This document shows, one piece after another, positions 6,824 to 10,460 of a stretch of DNA of 10,460 nucleotides (positions are counted from its first letter, which is position 1; the number at the start of each line of letters is the position of its first letter). The notes under the pieces are model-generated. The model had not been told where the DNA came from. It saw only the letters and a program-made list of their open reading frames with translations, and made no database searches. This DNA comes from Prevotella sp. UBA7551 (GTDB lineage: Bacteria; Bacteroidota; Bacteroidia; Bacteroidales; Bacteroidaceae). The stretch is taken from the NCBI GenBank assembly GCA_002479145.1, contig DLLX01000042.1, forward strand, positions 1 to 10,460, in the 5' to 3' direction. The translations under genes and the position numbers were made by a program.

Positions 6824-7789
6824 ATGAAAATCGTAGTACTCGACGGCTATGCAGCCAACCCCGGCGACCTGTCTTGGGAGGGGCTGAAGCAACTGGGAGA
6901 CCTTACCGTCTATGACCGCACGCCCAAGGAGCTGGTCGTGGAGCGCGCACAGGATGCCGAGGCCGTGCTGGTGAACAAAGTAAGTCTCACCCGCGACCTC
7001 ATCCTGCAGCTCCCGAAACTGAAGTACATCGGCGAGCTGGCCACCGGCTACAACAACATCGACCTCGCCACCGCACGTGAGCGGGGCATCATCGTGACCA
7101 ACATCCCGGCTTACAGCACCGAGAGTGTGGCGCAACACGTGCTCGCCTTGCTGCTCAACGTGACCAACCACGTCGATGAGTTCGCCCGCAAGAACCGCAA
7201 CGGACGCTGGAGCGCAAGCCCCGACTTCTGCTACTGGGACGAACCGCTGTGCGAACTGTCGGGCAAGACGATGGGCATCGTCGGCCTGGGGCACATCGGA
7301 AAGCGGGTGGCCCAGCTGGCCCAATGCCTGGGCATGAGCGTCATCGCCGTGTCGAGCAAGCCCGCCGACCAGCTGCCCGACGGCATCCGCAAGGTGACCA
7401 TGGGTGAGCTGCTCGCCAAGAGCGACACCATCAGCCTCCATTGCCCGCTCGTCACGGAGGGTGAGCGTGCCACATATCACCTCATCAACGCCCAGACCCT
7501 CCGCATGATGAATCCCGAAGCCATACTGATCAACACCGGACGCGGCCCCCTTGTCGATGAGGAAGCCGTGGCTGAAGCCCTCCACGAGCAACGGTTGGCG
7601 GCCTACTGCGCCGACGTCACGGCCGAAGAGCCGCCCCATATCTCCAACCCACTGTTGCGAGAGCCGCATGCGTACCTCACGCCTCATGTGGCTTGGGCCA
7701 CCATTGAAGCCCGCCAAAGACTGATGGATATCTGTGTGGCCAATGTAAAAGCACTCATCGAAGGACAACCCATCAATGTCGTCAGCTAA
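6824..7789 (+). CDS. D-2-hydroxyacid dehydrogenase, glycerate dehydrogenase/hydroxypyruvate reductase type
   Basis: Cytoplasmic NAD(P)-dependent enzyme expected to interconvert hydroxypyruvate (or a related 2-keto acid) and D-glycerate. The 321-residue product shows the dinucleotide fold GIVGLGHIG (151-159) and the catalytic trio of the family: Arg240 in INTGRGPL, Glu269 in DVTAEEPP and His288 in HVAW. The substrate-side ELATGYNNID (71-80) and NIPAYSTESVAQH (93-105) are also present. At the coenzyme-selecting position after the second strand it has VSSKP (176-180) rather than the aspartate usual for strict NAD use, so NADPH use is possible. The open frame extends back to 6752 inside rarA, but the ATG at 6824 gives the family N-terminus MKIVVLDGY. 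It lies 11 bases after rarA and overlaps the next gene by 14 bases, suggesting one transcript and coupled translation. An hprA-like name would fit, but the exact substrate is uncertain. Confidence 0.93.
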   Translation: MKIVVLDGYAANPGDLSWEGLKQLGDLTVYDRTPKELVVERAQDAEAVLVNKVSLTRDLILQLPKLKYIGELATGYNNIDLATARERGIIVTNIPAYSTESVAQHVLALLLNVTNHVDEFARKNRNGRWSASPDFCYWDEPLCELSGKTMGIVGLGHIGKRVAQLAQCLGMSVIAVSSKPADQLPDGIRKVTMGELLAKSDTISLHCPLVTEGERATYHLINAQTLRMMNPEAILINTGRGPLVDEEAVAEALHEQRLAAYCADVTAEEPPHISNPLLREPHAYLTPHVAWATIEARQRLMDICVANVKALIEGQPINVVS

Positions 7790-8426
7790 CCTTCCAGCCA
7801 CCGATCCGGCATTTCTCCACGCCGTACAACAGGTCGTGGAGGTGCTGGGCACGCTGGCATTCGCCGTTTCGGGCATACGCCATGCCGCCGCAAAGCACCT
7901 CGACTGGTTCGGCGGGTATGTCTGTGGGTTTGCCGTGGCTGTGGGAGGAGGTACTATCCGCGACGTGATGCTGGGCGCGACACCATTCTGGATGACCTCA
8001 CCCATCTACGTCATCTGCACCTTTGGCGCGCTGGCCTTCGTGGTCTGCTTCGGAAAGCATATACGATGGATAGACAATGCATGGTTTCTCTTCGACACAT
8101 TGGGGCTCGCGCTCTTCGTGATTGCCGGCATACAGAAGACCGTAGCATTAGGACACCCCTACTGGGTCGCCATCATCATGGGGGCAATCACGGGGGCTGC
8201 GGGCGGCGTGATACGCGACGTGCTGCTCAACAACGTGCCCGTCATCTTTCATAAGGAAATCTATGCCACGGCGTGCGTGGCTGGCGGACTGCTCTACTGG
8301 CTGCTTATCCGGCTCGGCATGGGCATTCCCTTAACGGCCATTGCCTCCTTCTTCTGCGTCTGCATCATCCGCCTGCTTGCCGTCCGCTACCATATCAGCT
8401 TGCCATCTCTTGGGCAGAAAAGGTGA
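7776..8426 (+). CDS. TRIC/UPF0126 family membrane protein (YicG-like cation channel or glycine transporter domain)
   Basis: Small inner-membrane protein of 216 residues with about seven hydrophobic segments built from two homologous halves (about 20-95 and 105-190). Each half carries the family signature: AVGGGTIRDVMLG (55-67) and GAAGGVIRDVLLNNVP (141-156). Bacterial relatives are structural homologues of the animal TRIC potassium channels, and the repeat is also catalogued as a glycine-transporter domain, so ion-channel and amino-acid roles both remain open. The ATG lies inside the last codons of the dehydrogenase gene, with a 14-base overlap, which is typical of translational coupling. The first 13 residues are a polar leader before the first membrane helix. 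Cys is frequent (Cys50, 81, 91, 167, 194, 196). No terminator is obvious after the stop. Confidence 0.93.
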   Translation: MSSANLPATDPAFLHAVQQVVEVLGTLAFAVSGIRHAAAKHLDWFGGYVCGFAVAVGGGTIRDVMLGATPFWMTSPIYVICTFGALAFVVCFGKHIRWIDNAWFLFDTLGLALFVIAGIQKTVALGHPYWVAIIMGAITGAAGGVIRDVLLNNVPVIFHKEIYATACVAGGLLYWLLIRLGMGIPLTAIASFFCVCIIRLLAVRYHISLPSLGQKR

Positions 8427-8487
8427 CACTTATACTATTATCTTTGCAAAAATAGTCGCAAGTTGTGTAATTTTCCCACGATTCCTG

Positions 8488-8516
8488 TTGTTTTTGAGAA
8501 AAAAGTCGTAACTTTG
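8488..8516 (+). promoter_or_regulatory. Promoter of the small HA-domain gene
   Basis: TTG (8488-8490), an 18-base spacer and TAACTTTG (8509-8516) match the Bacteroidetes consensus, predicting a start near 8521 and a leader of about 73 bases. A second -7-like box, TATCTTTG, lies at 8439-8446 without a matching upstream box. The stretch around 8454-8466 resembles the -7 region at 8504-8516 and may be a decayed copy. Confidence 0.75.
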
Positions 8517-8593
8517 TATTCAGCCTGTTTAACGACATGGAACAGCCAACGTTACAAATGGCTTAGTAAAAACTTAAAGGGACAACAGTTACT

Positions 8594-8809
8594 ATGGCAA
8601 AAAACGAACTGAGATGGGCGGAAAATTACGCAATGCTAAAAGCCTACATTGACGAACACCGGCAGTTGCCGGACAAAAAGAAAGTAGAGCACCGTGCGCT
8701 ACTCAACTGGTGGAAGTATAACCGGAAGCTGATCAGACTGGGAAAACTGGACGAAAGGCGAGCCGATATGCTGATTACACTGGGTAACACGAGAGTCAAA
8801 CACTTGTAA
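8594..8809 (+). CDS. Small protein made of a single helicase-associated (HA) domain
   Basis: The 71-residue product matches the pattern of the helicase-associated domain: W-x-E-N-Y-x-x-L-K-x-Y near the start (residues 8-18), HRQLPDKKKVE (22-32), LLNWWKYNRKLI (36-47) and GKLDERRADMLITL (50-63). In long proteins this three-helix domain occurs in repeats behind a helicase and is thought to bind nucleic acid; here it stands alone. It has about 17 Lys/Arg against 9 Asp/Glu, consistent with nucleic-acid binding. No helicase is nearby and the frame is open only for this one domain. An AAAGGGA stretch lies about 11 bases before the ATG, and a consensus promoter is about 80 bases upstream. Function is unknown; the family call rests on sequence pattern alone. 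Confidence 0.8.
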   Translation: MAKNELRWAENYAMLKAYIDEHRQLPDKKKVEHRALLNWWKYNRKLIRLGKLDERRADMLITLGNTRVKHL

Positions 8810-8838
8810 CAATAGAACGCAGGCTCTTCTTCTATGAC

Positions 8839-8865
8839 GCCTCTGATGCTCCATCGTAATGAGGC
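8839..8865 (+). other. Imperfect hairpin after the HA-domain gene
   Basis: GCCTC (8839-8843) pairs with GAGGC (8861-8865), and within it GATG (8845-8848) pairs with CATC (8852-8855), 30 bases after the stop. There is no T-run, so terminator activity is uncertain. Confidence 0.35.
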
Positions 8866-8903
8866 AAGACCAGCAAGAAAAACTAAACTTACCCACAAAA
8901 CGC

Positions 8904-8936
8904 AGGGGGTGTGCCAAAAACGCTTGGCCACCCCCT
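8904..8936 (-). terminator. Terminator hairpin between convergent genes (membrane-protein side)
   Basis: The arm from 8904 (AGGGGGTGTGCCAA) pairs with 8924-8936 over 13 pairs with one bulged T and the 6-base loop AAACGC. On the minus strand it is followed by TGCGTTTTGTG, so it best fits as the terminator of the minus-strand membrane-protein gene, 27 bases after its stop. It may also end plus-strand transcription. Confidence 0.78.
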
Positions 8937-8963
8937 TGCCGCTTTCATCAAAAATCACAACTT

Positions 8964-9581
8964 TTATTTCTCAGGTTTTCCCCTACCGAGCACCTTCTTC
9001 ATCTCTTCTATCTGCCGGAGCACACCATTGAGACGGCGGTGGGACTGCACTACAAACCAGATGCCACATCCCAGTCCGATCAGACCGCCAATAGCGCCAC
9101 CCCACAGCATCGGGTTGACCAGATGATCGGCTGCGCCCTCTACGCTATAGTGGAAGAAACCCACCAACCACACTGCGAGAAATGGGATGGAAAACTTCAG
9201 CCAATTGTTGCCGAAGCGCTTGTAGCCGACGATTCGCTCAGCAACGGAGAGGAGGCTGCCTGTCAGCAAGTCCTCACCCGTAAGGCGGCGAACAGACCAG
9301 AACGAGAGGGCAACGGCCAGAATCAGATAAGCCACAGTCACCCCAACAAACCACACCGGCAGTCCCCAGAGATTGCGCATGAAGTACATAACCGGCAGGA
9401 CGAGCAAGAAAAGCAGCAGACTCACAAACGCTGATTTGCGCTCCTTGTTCAACTCATTTTTCATAGCGCGGCGCATCAGCCGCTCGTTCACTATCTTCTG
9501 CTCACTCAAGAGCGAACGCAACTCGTCCATGTCCTGGCGCATCTGTGCCAGATTGTCGTTATAAACTTGGTTATTATCCAT
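8964..9581 (-). CDS. Four-segment membrane protein downstream of an ECF sigma factor
   Basis: I do not know a function for this 205-residue protein, but its design is clear. Residues about 8-48 form a charged, heptad-like helix (LAQMRQDMDELRSLLSEQ and onward), probably a coiled coil in the cytoplasm. Two hydrophobic hairpins follow: segments at about 51-68 and 74-96, then about 128-145 and 158-179. A Lys/Arg-rich tail (180-205) stays cytoplasmic. A Gly-rich run, GGAIGGLIGLGCG, lies in the fourth segment. A good Shine-Dalgarno-like AAAGGAAAA precedes the ATG. It lies 139 bases downstream of the ECF sigma gene on the same strand and is closed by a strong terminator, so the two are likely co-transcribed. 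Such proteins beside ECF sigma genes are often anti-sigma factors or regulon members, but no known anti-sigma motif is visible. Confidence 0.82.
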   Translation of the reverse strand: MDNNQVYNDNLAQMRQDMDELRSLLSEQKIVNERLMRRAMKNELNKERKSAFVSLLLFLLVLPVMYFMRNLWGLPVWFVGVTVAYLILAVALSFWSVRRLTGEDLLTGSLLSVAERIVGYKRFGNNWLKFSIPFLAVWLVGFFHYSVEGAADHLVNPMLWGGAIGGLIGLGCGIWFVVQSHRRLNGVLRQIEEMKKVLGRGKPEK

Positions 9582-9596
9582 CTTGATTTTCCTTTC

Positions 9597-9668
9597 TTAA
9601 TTATAGATGTGTCTCCAAAAACATCCTGCCATCCATCGCACCACACCAGCCTTCCGAGCTCTATCCAT
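9597..9668 (-). other. Possible 23-codon ORF between sigma and membrane-protein genes
   Basis: On the minus strand an ATG at 9668 opens 23 codons (MDRARKAGVVRWMAGCFWRH, then IYN) ending in TAA at 9597, 15 bases before the next ATG. It is short, has no Shine-Dalgarno sequence, and could be chance. If translated it could couple translation to the membrane-protein gene. Confidence 0.15.
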
Positions 9669-9720
9669 GGAGGAAACAGCCTTGCGGGCGATAGGCTACT
9701 GATTCCGAGAGACGGTGAAA

Positions 9721-10200
9721 CTAATCGGTCATTTTCTTCAACTGCTCACGAATGCGCACCAGCCGCACTGATACGTTCTTGGCACTGATGCCGAGTATCT
9801 GGCCAATCTCCTCGTAGCTGAGGTCCTCAAGCCACAGAAGCACGATGGCTCTGTCGAAGGGTTGCAAGCGGACTATGCGGCTATGCAACTGGCCTGCACG
9901 CTGTGCCCGCCCCTCCTGGGGGTCAAACAGGTTGACATCCATCGTCAGGGGCACAGTGTTGCGGCTTCGCTTGCTGCGGTCGAGCGATATGCAAGTGTTC
10001 AGTGCCACGCGGTATATCCATCCCCGCAAGGCCTCATCATCGCCTTGAAACTTCTGTAAGCCACGCCAAACGTTGATGAGCGTCTCCTGAAATAGGTCGG
10101 CCACCTCGGCCTCATCTTTGGAGAACATATAGCACACGGTGTATATCGTGGACTTATGTGAGCGCACGAGGCGTTCAAAGCTGTCTTTCTTGTTTTCCAT
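9721..10200 (-). CDS. ECF-type RNA polymerase sigma factor (sigma-70 family)
   Basis: Directs RNA polymerase to a set of promoters, usually in response to an envelope or environmental signal. The 159-residue product has only the two domains typical of ECF factors. Sigma region 2 is at about 7-75, with FERLVRSHKSTIYTVCYMF, the core-binding DLFQETLINVWRGL (35-48) and the -10 reading stretch LRGWIYRVALNTCISLDR. Sigma region 4 is at about 104-155, with the helix-turn-helix LSYEEIGQILGISAKNVSVRLVRIREQLK (127-155). No region 1.1 or 3 and no extra C-terminal domain is present. The start is the first ATG of the frame at 10200 and gives a standard N-terminus. The next gene on the same strand encodes a membrane protein, the likely partner. 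Its own promoter is not clear; TAGTTTTT near 10250 on the minus strand is only a loose match. Autoregulation is common in the family but not shown here. Confidence 0.95.
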   Translation of the reverse strand: MENKKDSFERLVRSHKSTIYTVCYMFSKDEAEVADLFQETLINVWRGLQKFQGDDEALRGWIYRVALNTCISLDRSKRSRNTVPLTMDVNLFDPQEGRAQRAGQLHSRIVRLQPFDRAIVLLWLEDLSYEEIGQILGISAKNVSVRLVRIREQLKKMTD

Positions 10201-10460
10201 TGTTCTGTCTTGTTGTTAAACGCTTTCACTATATAAACGCATGAATGGGGAGAAAAACTACACGGATAAAGCAACTTTTTTCAGAAAATTGTTTGCCTTA
10301 ACCCAATTCGGTCATTACATTTGGGTTTTAAGTTGCGCCAATTCTTCCCCCTCAAACGATAAATATCACAACTAACTGTATTTCAGACGGTTACAAAGTT
10401 CCATTCGAAGGCGTTGCAATAGGGTTCATATTGCGTTGTAATATCGGCTCTATTAGGACG
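10201..10460. other. Upstream region of the sigma gene; no gene seen, small repeats present
   Basis: No convincing coding frame is seen in these 260 AT-rich bases. They contain an inverted repeat AACCCAA/TTGGGTT (10300-10306 and 10321-10327) followed by TTTAAG on the plus strand, a direct repeat GCGTTG-y-AATA (10411-10421 and 10433-10443, 22 bases apart), and an inverted repeat GCAATA/TATTGC (10416-10434) woven through it. This region should hold the promoter and any operator of the sigma gene, and perhaps the end or start of a gene beyond the right edge. Confidence 0.5.

Noticed and set aside
6797..8005. 402-codon open frame on the minus strand opposite the dehydrogenase and TRIC genes
   Set aside because: It spans parts of two well-identified genes, has a composition typical of antisense reading, and has no promoter or family motif.
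8859..9434. 191-codon plus-strand frame opposite the four-segment membrane protein
   Set aside because: It crosses the terminator at 8904-8936, is very rich in Gln, His and Asn with no pattern, and the minus-strand frame has clear membrane segments and a good ribosome-binding site.
1..10460. CRISPR array, insertion sequence or integrated element
   Set aside because: No regularly spaced long repeats, transposase, integrase, or long terminal inverted repeats were seen, and gene content is housekeeping throughout.

Overview
The window is chromosomal DNA from a member of the Bacteroidetes, most likely a Prevotella-like Bacteroidales. This rests on four recognisable promoters of the Bacteroidetes type (TTTG or TTG, a spacer of 18-20 bases, then TAnnTTTG), few Shine-Dalgarno sequences, a tRNA gene without an encoded CCA end, and proteins that look like Bacteroidales versions of their families. 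The genus is an inference. No insertion sequence, integrase, phage gene or CRISPR array is visible; this looks like core and housekeeping chromosome.

Layout, left to right. Bases 2-1276 hold the C-terminal part of methionyl-tRNA synthetase (metG). A cluster of hairpins follows, including a strong two-way terminator. A tRNA-Val(GAC) gene lies on the minus strand with its own promoter. Next on the plus strand come trmB (tRNA guanine-N7 methyltransferase) and a MATE-family efflux transporter. Facing them is an unrecognised minus-strand gene whose protein has a very acidic tail; a long hairpin terminator separates the converging genes. That gene and rarA are transcribed outward from a 164-base divergent promoter region, where both promoters match the consensus. 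The rarA promoter sits so close to its ATG that the mRNA is probably leaderless.

rarA starts a tight plus-strand cluster: rarA, a D-2-hydroxyacid dehydrogenase of the glycerate dehydrogenase/hydroxypyruvate reductase type (11-base gap), and a TRIC/UPF0126 membrane protein (14-base overlap). A separately promoted 71-residue protein with a lone helicase-associated (HA) domain follows. The right end carries a minus-strand pair: an ECF sigma factor gene and, downstream, a gene for a membrane protein with four predicted membrane segments and an N-terminal coiled coil, a reasonable candidate for its partner or target. The last 260 bases, upstream of the sigma gene, hold no gene I can support but contain small direct and inverted repeats.

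Shared themes are translation (metG, tRNA-Val, trmB), replication-fork maintenance (rarA), small-molecule metabolism and transport (dehydrogenase, TRIC, MATE), and envelope or stress signalling (sigma factor plus membrane protein). I see no clear new defence or mobile system. The least explained items are the acidic-tail protein, the lone HA-domain protein with its long leader, and the sigma-factor/membrane-protein pair.
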